Positions 1 to 9,553 of a DNA stretch of 64,000 nucleotides are shown here, one piece after another. Where the stretch lies: the NCBI RefSeq assembly GCF_001654845.1, contig NZ_LXES01000040.1, forward strand, positions 300,341-364,340, written 5' to 3'. How positions within the stretch are numbered: the first letter of the stretch is position 1; each line of letters starts with the position of its first letter. A model generated the notes under the pieces. The model ran no database searches, was not told the origin of the DNA, and saw only the letters and a list, made by a program, of their open reading frames with translations. The translations under genes were made by a program, and so were the position numbers. This DNA comes from Enterobacter soli ATCC BAA-2102. GTDB taxonomy: Bacteria; Pseudomonadota; Gammaproteobacteria; Enterobacterales; Enterobacteriaceae.

Positions 1-272
1 ACCACTTTGATATCGATAGGAACGCCCGCTTCCAGGTAATATTTCGCCTGTTCGCGGATCCACGCGGTTCGTTGGCTGATCACTCCCTGACGCATAGCGG
101 TACGCTCGTCAGGCGACAGAAGGGTGGTCATCTCATATGAGAAGTCATAGATCGGCAAAAACGCTTTGATTTTGCCACCAATCCGTTGATGTAAATACAC
201 AGCACGTCGTAACGCCGGTTGATCGTCCTGATTAGGATCGATGGCCACCAGCATGTTTTGATACTTTGCCAT
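1..272 (-). CDS. uspE: universal stress protein E, N-terminal part (partial)
   Basis: Only the first 90 codons are in the window; the gene runs off the left edge. The reading frame starts at ATG 272-270 with an AAGGAG-type ribosome site just upstream and begins [20 protein letters not shown], the UspE (YdaA) amino terminus. UspE is a cytoplasmic tandem Usp-domain protein of about 316 residues linked to stress resistance and motility in E. coli. Its position upstream of fnr matches E. coli, but here a cysteine peptidase gene sits between the two. The assignment rests on the N-terminal sequence and on synteny. Confidence 0.9.
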   Translation of the reverse strand, partial: MAKYQNMLVAIDPNQDDQPALRRAVYLHQRIGGKIKAFLPIYDFSYEMTTLLSPDERTAMRQGVISQRTAWIREQAKYYLEAGVPIDIKV

Positions 273-521
273 ACAGGTCTCCTTACTACTGTCACCACAG
301 TCTGTAATTAAAAGAGTAACCTATATATCTTGAATGAAACAGGGGGGTAGCTTTTACCAGATCAATAAATCACGAAAAAATATCGTGTAATCAGGTTGCA
401 TACTGATTTAAAAGCGTTTCCTCGTTTTAAAGCATTCGGGCCCCAACTGGCGTATGACCTCTGACAGCTCGTGTATGTGCTATGTTCTGATCATGCCGCG
501 ACTCGTAAAGAACCCTGAATA

Positions 522-1703
522 ATGAACAAAGTGAATAAAATGAAATGTATCATTATGGTGTGGTTGTTGGCATTGGGTTCTGCCGGAGCCGCAGCCCCTG
601 AAATTTCATTAAAGATGTTCGTGTCGCCACCGCCACAATTTGTGACCGAGTATGACAGGGTTGAGATTACGAATTTGCCAAAAATACCGGGGCAGGGGGC
701 GATTGGCATTTGTTATGCCTATGTCTCGGCTGTGATGCTCACCGCTGAAAATTGCCGCGCACTGCATGAAGATTGCACGCAATATAAGCCAGACCAGATA
801 TTTTCCCCGTTTTCTCTCGTGAAGTTTATGGATTATCACGATGACGATAATGCTGACCAAAAAGCAGTCACTGGCCAGAAAAATAAAATAATGCCAGACG
901 AAGGTGGCAATTCGGCAACGATCATGCAGGTGGTTGCCCTGGATACTGGTATGGGGGGAAGCTTATCCTGCGCCGCGAAAGAAAAGGTGATGCCAAATTT
1001 TACCGACGATGCCGCAACGATGCGGGAATACGAGATGTGGCAGGACGTTCGTAAAATATACGTGTCGCTCAACCCAAAGGCCAGTCAGGTTGACCTGGAT
1101 TGCCCCGATTGCATTGAATCTTTCCTGAAGGCACATCAGACCGACTTTCTTCAGCTTAAAGCCATATTCCCCCAGTTACCGGACGATAAACGAAAACAGG
1201 TTCAACTGATGGCTGAATCAACCTACCATCGTTTTTTAGGGGGACTGGTTGTACCGAAAGCGTGCTATCGCCTGTCTGCAAGTGTGCTATTTGAAAGTAT
1301 GGGCAAGGTAAAAATGTCAATTTACCCTGATTCTGTTGAGGACAAAAAGGAGGGGCAGACAAAACAGAAAACGCCTCTCTCAGGAAATTATGCTGACGCA
1401 ATGATTATCATTAAATCAGTGCTTAACGACGGCAGGCCCATCGCTCTGAGCGGTATTTGCATGGATAAAAAAATGAGAGGTAAATCCTGTAATAATGCCC
1501 ATGCCGTTGTGATCAGCGGATTTAAAACCCTATGCGATAAAAACAATCACTGTCTGGATGTGTTGAAAGTAGTTAATAGCTGGGGTGACGCGTGGCAGAG
1601 AGAAAATAATGATGGCTGGCTTGAGGCAAAGCCGTTGCTAGACAGCACGCGGTATCAGACCGCGACGCTGACCTGGTTTACTGACCTGCCGAAGAACAAA
1701 TAA
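522..1703 (+). CDS. secreted papain-like (C1 family) cysteine peptidase
   Basis: 393 residues. Residues 1-25 form a signal peptide (MNKVNKMKCIIMVWLLALGS then AGAAA), so the protein is probably exported. The catalytic set of a papain-fold peptidase is visible: Gln58 six residues before Cys64 in GQGAIGICYAYVSA (papain has the same spacing between its oxyanion-hole Gln and nucleophile), His327 in CNNAHAVVISGF, and Asn352 in VVNSWGDAW. Several further cysteines (78, 85, 150, 194, 197, 248) suggest disulfides. It stands alone between uspE (divergent) and fnr (convergent), a place where E. coli K-12 has no such gene. Its substrate is unknown; a secreted effector or defence peptidase is possible. 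The catalytic residues are seen directly; the role is not known. Confidence 0.8.
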   Translation: MNKVNKMKCIIMVWLLALGSAGAAAPEISLKMFVSPPPQFVTEYDRVEITNLPKIPGQGAIGICYAYVSAVMLTAENCRALHEDCTQYKPDQIFSPFSLVKFMDYHDDDNADQKAVTGQKNKIMPDEGGNSATIMQVVALDTGMGGSLSCAAKEKVMPNFTDDAATMREYEMWQDVRKIYVSLNPKASQVDLDCPDCIESFLKAHQTDFLQLKAIFPQLPDDKRKQVQLMAESTYHRFLGGLVVPKACYRLSASVLFESMGKVKMSIYPDSVEDKKEGQTKQKTPLSGNYADAMIIIKSVLNDGRPIALSGICMDKKMRGKSCNNAHAVVISGFKTLCDKNNHCLDVLKVVNSWGDAWQRENNDGWLEAKPLLDSTRYQTATLTWFTDLPKNK

Positions 1704-1706
1704 TAA

Positions 1707-1750
1707 TGCCACCCAATTGAGGACTCAAAATGAGACACGATCGGGTGGCA
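1707..1750. terminator. nested hairpin between convergent genes
   Basis: TGCCACCC (1707-1714) pairs with GGGTGGCA (1743-1750). Inside the loop TTGAG (1717-1721) pairs with CTCAA (1724-1728). It lies between the ends of the cysteine peptidase gene and fnr, where a bidirectional terminator would be expected. There is no clear T-run, so termination is inferred from position and pairing. Confidence 0.4.
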
Positions 1751-1765
1751 GTTATGCGGGGGAAA

Positions 1766-2518
1766 CTAGGCTACGTTGCGGGAATGCCCGGCGAGTACCG
1801 CCAGCGCTTCACCGTTTTCTATGGTGATGTACTTACCTTTAACCGCCAGCATTCCGCTTTTCTGGAAACGACCCAGCAGACGACTGATGGTTTCAACGGT
1901 CAGGCCCAGGTAGTTACCGATATCGCCACGGGTCATGGTCAGACGGAATTCACGTGGAGAGAAACCGCGCTCCGCGAAACGGCGGGAGAGGTTATAGATA
2001 AATGCCGCCAGGCGCTCTTCTGCATTCTTTTTGGAAAGCAGCAGGATCATGTCCTGATCGCCTTTAATCTCGCCGCTCATCAGACGCATCATCTGCTGAC
2101 GCAGGTTAGGCATTTTCCCTGACAGGTCATCCAGCGTTTCAAATGGGATTTCGCAAACCATTGAGGTTTCGAGCGCCTGAGCAAAGCTCGGGTGATGCCC
2201 GGTACCGATAGCGTCAAAGCCGACCAGGTCGCCTGCCAGATGGAAGCCGGTGATCTGCTCATCGCCTTGTTCGGTGATGGTGTAGCTCTTGATGGTGCCA
2301 GAACGGATAGCATAGAGCGATTTCAGTTCGTCTCCCGCTTTAAACAGCGTCTGCCCTTTCTGAATAGGCTTTTTGCGCTCGATAATATTATCAAGCTGAT
2401 CAAGTTCATGCTCATTCAGGGTAAACGGGATACAGAGCTGGCTGATGCTGCAATCCTGGCAATGGATAGCACAACCGCCAGACTGAATGCGTCGTATAAT
2501 TCGCTTTTCCGGGATCAT
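1766..2518 (-). CDS. fnr: FNR, oxygen-sensing global transcription regulator
   Basis: 250 residues, the same length as E. coli FNR. A CRP-family activator that binds a [4Fe-4S] cluster without oxygen, dimerises and switches on anaerobic genes. The N-terminal cluster ligands are visible (Cys20, Cys23, Cys29, with Cys16 nearby), and the fourth is in SMVCEIPFE near residue 122. The cyclic-nucleotide-like fold spans about residues 30-150, and the helix-turn-helix with the recognition helix TVETISRLL is near residues 208-216. I chose ATG 2518 (MIPEKRII). An in-frame TTG twelve bases upstream would add MSKP, but the shorter form matches the E. coli protein. A near-perfect FNR box lies just upstream, consistent with the known autoregulation. 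Confidence 0.98.
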   Translation of the reverse strand: MIPEKRIIRRIQSGGCAIHCQDCSISQLCIPFTLNEHELDQLDNIIERKKPIQKGQTLFKAGDELKSLYAIRSGTIKSYTITEQGDEQITGFHLAGDLVGFDAIGTGHHPSFAQALETSMVCEIPFETLDDLSGKMPNLRQQMMRLMSGEIKGDQDMILLLSKKNAEERLAAFIYNLSRRFAERGFSPREFRLTMTRGDIGNYLGLTVETISRLLGRFQKSGMLAVKGKYITIENGEALAVLAGHSRNVA

Positions 2519-2537
2519 AGGTTTGCTCAAGCCTTAA

Positions 2538-2551
2538 TTGATATTGGTCAA
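2538..2551. promoter_or_regulatory. FNR box upstream of fnr
   Basis: TTGATATTGGTCAA matches the FNR consensus TTGAT-N4-ATCAA at nine of ten defined positions. Read on the gene strand it is TTGACCAATATCAA, placed about 20-33 bases before the fnr start codon, where E. coli fnr has its autoregulatory site. Confidence 0.75.
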
Positions 2552-2701
2552 TTTTAACATCTTTTTGGAGAGTACGTAAGCCTGGCAAACCATCAATAAG
2601 GACAAGAGTCGACATCGTGCGGGCATCTTCTTGAAATTCCACAGCTTGATTATGGATTTTTAACCTAACCGGAAGAAAATTAAGCACTAAAAGCCTGGAT
2701 A

Positions 2702-3217
2702 CTACAGTAAAAGATAGCCTTCATGGCGCAGCAACCACTCCTTGCGCTGCACGCCACCGGCATAGCCCGTCATGGTGCCGTTGCGTCCAATCACGCGGTG
2801 GCAGGGCACGACAATACTGACGGGGTTGGAGCCATTAGCCGCCCCAACCGCACGCGCCGCGCCTGCACGACCTAACTGCTCTGCGAGCTGACCATAATGC
2901 ATCACATGCCCGCAGGGGATCTGGCGCAGTGCCTGCCAGACTTCACGCTGAAAAGGTGTTCCCGCCGTCGCGGTAGGCAGAGTGTCAATAATGCTGAGAT
3001 CGCCCTCGAAATACGCTGCAAGTTTATCACTCAATCCGCCCGGGTTGGTGGCGCTGATGCGCTCATAGCCCTGTGAGCGGTAATGAATCTCAAGCAATTC
3101 CTCCATCCGGTTGCTGTGCTCTTCCCACTCTACGGCGCGCAGATTGAACGCCTCGTCGGTAATGATCCACAGTGGCCCAAGCGGGGTCGCAATTTTATCT
3201 TCGAGTAACCTCAGCAT
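2702..3217 (-). CDS. ogt: Ogt, O6-alkylguanine-DNA alkyltransferase
   Basis: 171 residues, the same length as E. coli Ogt. A suicide repair enzyme that moves alkyl groups from O6-alkylguanine or O4-alkylthymine in DNA onto its own cysteine. The acceptor is Cys139 in the invariant PCHRV motif, followed by the asparagine/glycine-rich loop [13 protein letters not shown]. The start ATG 3217 is fixed by AAAGGAGAG directly upstream. It begins ten bases after the abgT stop codon on the same strand, so read-through from the abg operon is likely. It differs from inducible Ada in lacking the Ada N-terminal domain. Confidence 0.97.
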   Translation of the reverse strand: MLRLLEDKIATPLGPLWIITDEAFNLRAVEWEEHSNRMEELLEIHYRSQGYERISATNPGGLSDKLAAYFEGDLSIIDTLPTATAGTPFQREVWQALRQIPCGHVMHYGQLAEQLGRAGAARAVGAANGSNPVSIVVPCHRVIGRNGTMTGYAGGVQRKEWLLRHEGYLLL

Positions 3218-3227
3218 CCTCTCTCCT

Positions 3228-4754
3228 TTAGTGCAGCCTTGGGTAAATTCCCGGTCCAATTGGCAGGCCGACAAGATACCACGCCACCAGCATCACCAAC
3301 CATACCCCTAAAAAGATAAGCGGATAGGGCAAGACCAGCGAATAGTAGGTACCCAGTTTTGCTTCCGGTTTATAGCGTTGCAGGAAACCTAAAAACAGCG
3401 GGACAAACGGCGACACCGGGGCCAGCGGGATGACGGAGGAATCGGCGACGCGAAACAGAATTTGTGCAAACGCCGGATGGAACCCCAGCATCATAAACAT
3501 CGGCACAAAGATGGGTGCCAGAATCGACCAGATTGCCGAGCCGCTGGCGATAAACATACACAGCAGCGACGACAGAATGGCCAGACCGACAAACGCCGGA
3601 ATACCACTTAACCCCGCCGCTTCAAGGGCATCCGTCAACCCCACGGCCATGAATTTGCCCATGTTGCTCCAGTTGAACATGGCCACGAACTGCGCCAGCG
3701 GGAACACCATCACGATAAAACCGGCCATCTCTTTCATCGGCTCAATCATCAGCTGTGGCAGGTCAGCCTGGTTGCGGATTTTACCGGTAGCGATGCCATA
3801 GGCGATCGACACTATAAAGAAGAACAGAATAATCAGCGGCACAATGCCCTGAATAAACGGCGAGGGCAGGACGGTGTGTTTGACCGGATCGCGCAGTACG
3901 CCGTTTTCCGGGATCACCATCAGCGCCACAACGGCGATAAACGCCAGCGAGACAATCCCGGCCACCCGCAGGCCGAACTGCTGCTCTTTGCTGAGCGTCT
4001 CGAGCTTTTCGTCGCTGCGGCCTTCCCATTTCCCTAAACGCGGCTCGATGAGCTTATCGGTGATAAGCCCGCCGACAATCGTCAGCACAATCACTGAGCT
4101 GGCCATAAAGTACCAGTTGTCGATCACGCTGACGTGCATTGCGGTATCAATGGTTTTCGCTGCTTCGGTACTGATCCCCGAAAGCAGCACGTCGGTGGTT
4201 ACAATCAGCAGATTGGCGGTAAATCCGCAGCCCACGCCAGCAATCGCCGCCAGCAGTCCGGCCACCGGATGACGCCCCACGGCCAGGAAAATCAGCGCCC
4301 CCATCGGCGGCATGATCACCAGCGCGGCGTCAGACGAAATGTGGCTGAAAAAGGCGATAAACAGCACCATATAGCTGGCGTAACGCGCGCTCACGTTGGA
4401 GGCCATTTTCACCATCAGCGCGGGCAGTAGCCCCACGCGCTCGGCAAGACCTGCACCCAGTACCAGCGCCAGGATCGCCCCCAGCGGTGCAAATCCGCTG
4501 AAGTTTTTAATCACGTTGGGTAAAAACCAGTGCAACCCCTCGACGCTCAGCAGGTTTTTTACCGCCACCATGCTGCCATCAGCAGGGCTACGCACGCTCA
4601 CATCAAAGGCAGACAACGCGGCAGTTGCCACCATCAAAATCACAATCAAATAGATAAAAAGCAGGAAAGGATGCGGCACTTTATTGCCGACCCTTTCAAC
4701 CCAGCCATAGAGCTTACCGGTTGGGGAATGCGAAGGTATGGATGACATACTCAT
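3228..4754 (-). CDS. abgT: AbgT, p-aminobenzoyl-glutamate transporter
   Basis: 508 residues, equal to E. coli AbgT and very similar throughout ([10 protein letters not shown] start; conserved [20 protein letters not shown] and [16 protein letters not shown] segments). A polytopic inner-membrane protein of the AbgT family that imports p-aminobenzoyl-glutamate, a folate breakdown product. The start ATG 4754 follows a GAGGA ribosome site; a longer in-frame extension upstream overlaps abgB and is unlikely. It is the last abg gene of the operon abgA-abgB-abgT, followed closely by ogt. Confidence 0.97.
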   Translation of the reverse strand: MSMSSIPSHSPTGKLYGWVERVGNKVPHPFLLFIYLIVILMVATAALSAFDVSVRSPADGSMVAVKNLLSVEGLHWFLPNVIKNFSGFAPLGAILALVLGAGLAERVGLLPALMVKMASNVSARYASYMVLFIAFFSHISSDAALVIMPPMGALIFLAVGRHPVAGLLAAIAGVGCGFTANLLIVTTDVLLSGISTEAAKTIDTAMHVSVIDNWYFMASSVIVLTIVGGLITDKLIEPRLGKWEGRSDEKLETLSKEQQFGLRVAGIVSLAFIAVVALMVIPENGVLRDPVKHTVLPSPFIQGIVPLIILFFFIVSIAYGIATGKIRNQADLPQLMIEPMKEMAGFIVMVFPLAQFVAMFNWSNMGKFMAVGLTDALEAAGLSGIPAFVGLAILSSLLCMFIASGSAIWSILAPIFVPMFMMLGFHPAFAQILFRVADSSVIPLAPVSPFVPLFLGFLQRYKPEAKLGTYYSLVLPYPLIFLGVWLVMLVAWYLVGLPIGPGIYPRLH

Positions 4755-4795
4755 GGGCGTTCCTCGGGACTGTTGTGTTGTTGTGTTATGTGTTT

Positions 4796-6241
4796 TTATT
4801 TTAAAGGTGACGGTGTCACGCCCGCAGGGATCGGACACTCGTACGGTCTTTCTGTTATTTTTTGTTCAAACTCGTCACGGCATTTTTGAAGCAGCGCAGC
4901 ATCCAGAAGCAGATTCAGGGCGGTTGCGCCCATGACTTTTCCGGCCAGCAGCATCCCTTTATGGGCAATCGAGGTGCGTCCCTGAGCCACCAGTTGCCAG
5001 GTGTGCAGCGGCGTACCGACGGTAAAGCAGGGGCTAAAGCACTGCGCGACCGGCATTTTCCAGCTGACATCGCCCACGTCCGTCGAGCCTGCCAGCACGT
5101 TATCGGTGATGGCATACGGCGCGACTTCATCGACCAGCAGAGTTTCCTGATGACGCCGGGCAAAGGCTTTACCCGCCTCACCACCGGTCGCAGCGATATT
5201 TTTCAGGCTATTTTGCAGATCGTTAGAGGTCAGCGTGGCGCGGATCTCACTGGCGAACTGGCGCTCTTTTTCTGTCCAGGCTGGCGTGCCGTAATGTTGT
5301 AATGCCTGATACATCGCTGCTTCGAGCGTGCGGTTTGGCAGGTAGCTGGAGCAGGCTTTATCGAAACGGCATTCAACGGTGGTTTCCGTCATCATGGCCG
5401 CACCCTGGGCGATTTTTTCGATGCGCTCGTAGATCTGTTGCGCGTCGGCCATTTCCGGGGCACGGATCAGGTACAACACTTCGGCCTGCGCCTGCACCAC
5501 GTTTGGCGAAATACCGCCGGTATCGGTGATGGCGTAATGTACGCGCGCTTTCTCGATGATGTGTTCATTAAGGAAATTGGTGCCGGTGGTCATCAGCGTC
5601 ACGGCATCGAGCGCGCTACGCCCCAGATGCGGGGAGTTAGCGGCATGAGCCGCCACGCCGTGAAAACGCCATGCGGCCTGAATATTGGCGAGCGTGCTGA
5701 CGTTAAACATCCCGGCAAAGGCTTCCGGGTGCCAGGTGACAGCCGCATCGACGTCATCGAACAACCCTTCACGCACCATAAAGGTTTTGCCTGAACCGCC
5801 TTCCTCACCCGGGCAGCCGTAAAAGCGCACCGTCCCGCTGCCGCCGTGCTGCTCTAGCCAGCTTTTCACAGCGACGGCTCCTGCGACTGCGGCCGTACCC
5901 AGCAGGTTATGGCCGCAACCGTGGCCGTTCTCGCCCGGTGTTGCCGACTGCGCGCTGGCACAGTGCGCCTGCTGGCTCAGCCCCGCCAGAGCATCGTATT
6001 CGCCCAGCAGCGCGATAACCGGCTTGCCGCTGCCGAAGCTGGCAATAAATGCATTGGGAATACCACCGGCTTCGCGCGTCAGGCTAAAACCTTCGGCTTC
6101 CAGCGCGCAGGCGAGCCGTTCGGCTGACCAGAACTCTTCAAAACGTGTTTCGGGATGATCCCAGATTTCGTCGGCAATATCGGTGAATGTCTGACATCGC
6201 GTGTCGATGGCATCTGCGATAAACGCGTAGTTTTCCTGCAT
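4796..6241 (-). CDS. abgB: AbgB, p-aminobenzoyl-glutamate hydrolase subunit B
   Basis: 481 residues, as in E. coli. An M20-family metallopeptidase subunit that works with AbgA to cleave p-aminobenzoyl-glutamate into p-aminobenzoate and glutamate in the cytoplasm. Visible M20 features are [11 protein letters not shown] (metal His), the [10 protein letters not shown] segment with the catalytic Glu, and TWHPEAFAG. Start ATG 6241 shares one base with the abgA stop codon (TGATG), which points to translational coupling. The frame could open 18 bases earlier, but the chosen start gives the E. coli N-terminus MQEN. Confidence 0.97.
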   Translation of the reverse strand: MQENYAFIADAIDTRCQTFTDIADEIWDHPETRFEEFWSAERLACALEAEGFSLTREAGGIPNAFIASFGSGKPVIALLGEYDALAGLSQQAHCASAQSATPGENGHGCGHNLLGTAAVAGAVAVKSWLEQHGGSGTVRFYGCPGEEGGSGKTFMVREGLFDDVDAAVTWHPEAFAGMFNVSTLANIQAAWRFHGVAAHAANSPHLGRSALDAVTLMTTGTNFLNEHIIEKARVHYAITDTGGISPNVVQAQAEVLYLIRAPEMADAQQIYERIEKIAQGAAMMTETTVECRFDKACSSYLPNRTLEAAMYQALQHYGTPAWTEKERQFASEIRATLTSNDLQNSLKNIAATGGEAGKAFARRHQETLLVDEVAPYAITDNVLAGSTDVGDVSWKMPVAQCFSPCFTVGTPLHTWQLVAQGRTSIAHKGMLLAGKVMGATALNLLLDAALLQKCRDEFEQKITERPYECPIPAGVTPSPLK

Positions 6242-7551
6242 CACACACCTCGCGCCCACGGGAAGTTAAGCGCCGTTCGCGCCAGTGTTTCGACGGCCAC
6301 ATTCATTATCCGCTCGTCGAAGTCGAATTTTTCGTTGTGATGCCCGGCGCTCAAATCGGTGCCAAACACCATGTAGGAAGCCAGGCCGCCGTTCTGCTGC
6401 ACGCGGGCCATCATCAGGGTGGCATCTTCAGATCCTGCCGGGGCTTTGACCTTATCAATGGCATGAAGCACGCCGGTGACCTGACCCGCCTGTTCGCGCA
6501 GGTAATTCACCCACGCAGGAGATGGCGTGCTGGACGTTGCCGCTCCCATGAGGTGCGTTTCTGCGCTCACACCATACAGCGCCGCCGCACCTGCGATCGC
6601 GGATTGCGCGCGTTCGAACACGTACTGGTTGATAGCCTCGCTTTCGCCACGAGTTTCCACCTTCAGCAAGGCACTGGCCGGAACGACGTTACGCCCGCTA
6701 CCGGCCTGCATGACGCCCACGTTGACGCGTGAGGCGCCTTCGCTGTGAGGGGCGATGCTGTGCAGGGCAAGGGCGGCCTGAGCGGCGGCGAGCAGTGCGT
6801 TACGGCCTTCCTCCGGTTTTCCGCCCGCATGGGCCGCCACGCCGGTAAAGCGCACGTCAAACTTGGTGGTTGCCATAAAGTTATCGCTACCGCAAATAAC
6901 CGTCCCGGCAGGAACACCGGTGCCAATATGGACCGCGGTAAAGTAATCCACACCGTCCAGCGCGCCTGCTGCCACCATTGCGCGAGCCCCGCGCGTGCCT
7001 TCTTCCGCAGGCTGGAAGATAAGTCTGATGGTGCCGTTGAGCTGGGCTTCGTGTTGTTTCAGCACCTGAGCCAGCCCCAGGCCAATAGTGGTGTGCCCGT
7101 CATGGCCGCAGGCGTGCATCATCCCCGGATTGCAGGAGGCAAAGCCCTCGCGGAACGGGCGATGGCTTTCGTCGAGCGCTTCGCTGAGATCCAGCGCATC
7201 CATATCCACGCGAAAGGCGAGTGTCGGCCCCGGACGCCCTGTACGCAGCGTGGCGACAATGCCGGTGAATCCACCTTCGAAGGCGGCGAGCCATTTCTCG
7301 GGCGCACCTTGCTCGCGCGCACGGGCAAATTCTTTTGCCAGCGTCTGTGCGTCCGGCAGGCCCATGCGGCTTTCGGCGTCAACCACATCACGCCCCATCG
7401 CCAGCTCATAACCCAGGCGGTCTAAGATTTCCGCCACTTTGGCTGCGGTACGAAACTCCACCCAGCCAGATTCAGCAAAGTGGTGGAAATCGCGACGCCA
7501 TGCGGTCAGTTGCGGGGTTAATGTCTGAATGTCGTGTGCCAGTGAGTCCAT
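6241..7551 (-). CDS. abgA: AbgA, p-aminobenzoyl-glutamate hydrolase subunit A
   Basis: 436 residues, identical in length to E. coli AbgA. The other M20-family subunit of the p-aminobenzoyl-glutamate hydrolase. Metal-site motifs include [21 protein letters not shown] and AVHIGTG, and the dimerisation lid domain lies in the middle of the chain. First gene of the operon abgA-abgB-abgT, divergent from the LysR gene abgR. The start MDSLAHD is chosen by comparison with E. coli. The 175-bp gap to abgR carries two matching palindromes and a CRP-like site (listed separately). Confidence 0.97.
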   Translation of the reverse strand: MDSLAHDIQTLTPQLTAWRRDFHHFAESGWVEFRTAAKVAEILDRLGYELAMGRDVVDAESRMGLPDAQTLAKEFARAREQGAPEKWLAAFEGGFTGIVATLRTGRPGPTLAFRVDMDALDLSEALDESHRPFREGFASCNPGMMHACGHDGHTTIGLGLAQVLKQHEAQLNGTIRLIFQPAEEGTRGARAMVAAGALDGVDYFTAVHIGTGVPAGTVICGSDNFMATTKFDVRFTGVAAHAGGKPEEGRNALLAAAQAALALHSIAPHSEGASRVNVGVMQAGSGRNVVPASALLKVETRGESEAINQYVFERAQSAIAGAAALYGVSAETHLMGAATSSTPSPAWVNYLREQAGQVTGVLHAIDKVKAPAGSEDATLMMARVQQNGGLASYMVFGTDLSAGHHNEKFDFDERIMNVAVETLARTALNFPWARGV

Positions 7552-7576
7552 ATCTCTTCCTGTCATCATTAAAATA

Positions 7577-7592
7577 TGTGAACTGCTTCACG
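7577..7592. promoter_or_regulatory. possible CRP site upstream of abgA
   Basis: TGTGA-ACTGCT-TCACG matches TGTGA-N6-TCACA at nine of ten positions. It sits about 26-41 bases before the abgA start codon, so if it is used it more likely overlaps the promoter than activates from upstream. Confidence 0.4.
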
Positions 7593-7594
7593 CT

Positions 7595-7615
7595 GTGATA
7601 GTTTTTACTTATCAC
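7595..7615. promoter_or_regulatory. LysR-type operator candidate, copy 1 (abgA side)
   Basis: Palindrome GTGATA-N9-TATCAC containing a T-N11-A LysR-type core. It shares the GATA-N9-TATC core with a second palindrome 104 bp away next to abgR, which makes it a likely AbgR site. Confidence 0.5.
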
Positions 7616-7700
7616 TAACCGTTTTTTCACAGTTTTAACCGTTCAGGAATTACCCTCGCACATCCATTTCCATTAAAGTAGATGACAATTTCTTTACTCT

Positions 7701-7717
7701 GATAAACAACGGTTATC
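7701..7717. promoter_or_regulatory. LysR-type operator candidate, copy 2 (abgR side)
   Basis: Palindrome GATAA-N7-TTATC (core GATA-N9-TATC), ending nine bases before the abgR start codon. This is a usual place for an autoregulatory site of a LysR regulator. It includes T-N11-A (7703 to 7715). Confidence 0.5.
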
Positions 7718-7726
7718 GGTCGGGCT

Positions 7727-8638
7727 ATGTCATTTCAGGTTAAATTTCATCAGATTCGGGCCTTCGTGGAAGTGGCACGCCAGGGCAGCATTCGCGGTGC
7801 CAGCAGGGCGCTTAACCTCTCACAACCGGCATTGACCAAATCGATCAAGGAGCTGGAAGAGGGCATTGCCGCGCAACTTTTTGTCCGGCGCAGCAAAGGC
7901 GTGGCGCTGACCGAATGCGGTGAGAGCTTCTATCAACATGCTAATTTGATCCTGGAAGAGCTGCGTGCGGCGCAGGACGACATTCGTCAGCGGCAGGGGC
8001 AACTGGCGGGGCAGATCAATATCGGTATGGGCGCCAGTATTTCACGTACGCTGATGCCTGCGGTGATTACCCGTTTTCACGCGCAGCACCCGCTGGTGAA
8101 GGTCCGTATTATGGAAGGGCAACTGGTATCGATGATAAATGAATTACGCCAGGGGGAACTGGACTTCACCATTAATACCTATTGTCAGGGACCGTATGAC
8201 CATGAGTTTACGTTTGAAAAATTATTTGAAAAACCTTTTGCGATATTTTGCCGGGAAGGGCATCCGGCGATAGGGGTAAAATCAATTAACGAACTTTTGC
8301 ATTATAACTGGACGATGCCAACGCCGCGGGGAAGTTATTATAAGCAACTGGAAGATGTGTTTCATCACCGCTCGCAAATACCGCGTATTGGTATTGTCTG
8401 CGAAACGTTCTCGTCCTGTATTAGCCTGGTTGCACAGAGTGATTTTATCAGCATTTTGCCACAAGAACTTGGCTGTGACCCGCTGCTGGCGCACCGTCTG
8501 GTGATGCTGCCTGTTGTCGAATCATTACCTAAAGCCGCTTATTATTTAATTCAGCGCCGTGATTCCCGACAGACACCATTGACTGAATCGTTAATTACAC
8601 AATTCAGACGAGAAGCCCGGGCATTAATTTCAGAATGA
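7727..8638 (+). CDS. abgR: AbgR, LysR-family regulator of the abg operon
   Basis: 303 residues, closely matching E. coli AbgR. The N-terminal winged helix-turn-helix covers about residues 8-65 (ASRALNLSQPALTKSIKELE), followed by the periplasmic-binding-like effector domain (GQINIGMGASISRTLMPAV onward). Divergent from abgA, so it probably controls both promoters in the shared gap. The ligand is presumed to be p-aminobenzoyl-glutamate or a related folate product; that is inference. Confidence 0.95.
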   Translation: MSFQVKFHQIRAFVEVARQGSIRGASRALNLSQPALTKSIKELEEGIAAQLFVRRSKGVALTECGESFYQHANLILEELRAAQDDIRQRQGQLAGQINIGMGASISRTLMPAVITRFHAQHPLVKVRIMEGQLVSMINELRQGELDFTINTYCQGPYDHEFTFEKLFEKPFAIFCREGHPAIGVKSINELLHYNWTMPTPRGSYYKQLEDVFHHRSQIPRIGIVCETFSSCISLVAQSDFISILPQELGCDPLLAHRLVMLPVVESLPKAAYYLIQRRDSRQTPLTESLITQFRREARALISE

Positions 8639-8989
8639 AATAAAAAAACAGGGACTGCCGACATCAACAGACCCTATAGTACACACAGCAGTGTTTCCTT
8701 TCGCGAATCCCGCATGTTTTATCCGTGGGGCAGGTTTATTAAGTTATAACAGACTTTTTTCAAAATGGTAGTATTCAGGCTGCTCAAGTTCACAAAAATT
8801 TAACTTAAATACAGGTATTTAATTGTGGCTAAATTTTAGTTAAGTTAAATTTAACTTTTTAGCTGCACTATTATTTTATTCATCGGGTAAATATATCTTA
8901 TTTCCACGGAGCAGTTTCCAGGCAGAGGTCGTTGAGACGCTTGTCAGGCGCGGGTATAGTACAGGCTCAGATGTAGCCGGAGGATTGCC
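8639..8989. other. 351-bp intergenic stretch, AT-rich
   Basis: Between abgR and smrA. The central part (about 8750-8900) is very AT-rich with repeated TTAACTTA/TAAGTTAA-like blocks. I found no credible reading frame with a ribosome site and no strong T-tailed hairpin. It presumably holds the smrA promoter. Confidence 0.5.
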
Positions 8990-9553
8990 ATGAACCCTGA
9001 CGACAAATCACTTTTTCTTGACGCCATGGAGGATGTCCAGTCACTCAAGCGTTGTGCGGATATTCACTGGCAGCCGAGCCGCAATACCCGCACCCGGCAG
9101 ACGCTGAATACTGAACAGCTCGATAACTTCTTAACGCTGGGGTTTCTGGAGCTGCTCCCGCTTGCGGAACCTTTGGCGTTTCAGCGGGAAGGGGTCCAGC
9201 AGGGGGTGATTGATAAGCTCCGCTCCGGTAAATATTCCCGTCAGGCCAGCATCAATTTGTTACGCCAGCCTGTTGAACAGTGCCGTCAGATGCTGTTTTC
9301 GTTTATCCGTCAGGCCGAACGTGACGGGCTGCGCAACCTGGTGATTGTCCACGGTAAAGGGCGTGAAGAGCAGTCGCACCCGAATGTGGTGCGCAGTTAT
9401 CTGGCGCGCTGGCTGACTGAGTTCGATTCCGTGCAGGCATTCTGCGTTGCACTGCCGCACCACGGCGGCAGTGGCGCCTGTTATGTGGCGCTGCGAAAAT
9501 CAGATGAAGCCAGACTGGACAACCGGGAGCGACACGCCAAACGCAGCCGCTAG
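8990..9553 (+). CDS. smrA: SmrA, Smr-domain DNA endonuclease
   Basis: 187 residues, equal to E. coli SmrA (YdaL) with the same start (MNPDDKSLFLDAMEDVQ) and end (ERHAKRSR). The Smr (small MutS-related) domain lies in about residues 85-175, with the HGKGR motif at about 120-124 and the conserved PHHGGSGACYV loop near the end. Smr proteins nick DNA or cleave RNA; E. coli SmrA was reported to have DNA endonuclease activity. It overlaps the last four bases of the convergent LysE-type gene. Confidence 0.93.
   Translation: MNPDDKSLFLDAMEDVQSLKRCADIHWQPSRNTRTRQTLNTEQLDNFLTLGFLELLPLAEPLAFQREGVQQGVIDKLRSGKYSRQASINLLRQPVEQCRQMLFSFIRQAERDGLRNLVIVHGKGREEQSHPNVVRSYLARWLTEFDSVQAFCVALPHHGGSGACYVALRKSDEARLDNRERHAKRSR

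Noticed and set aside
1730..2122. Long open frame antisense to fnr
   Set aside because: It mirrors the well-supported fnr gene, has no recognisable protein features and no ribosome site.
5438..5794. Frames opposite abgB and abgA
   Set aside because: The abg genes match their E. coli counterparts over full length; the opposite frames are high-G+C artefacts.
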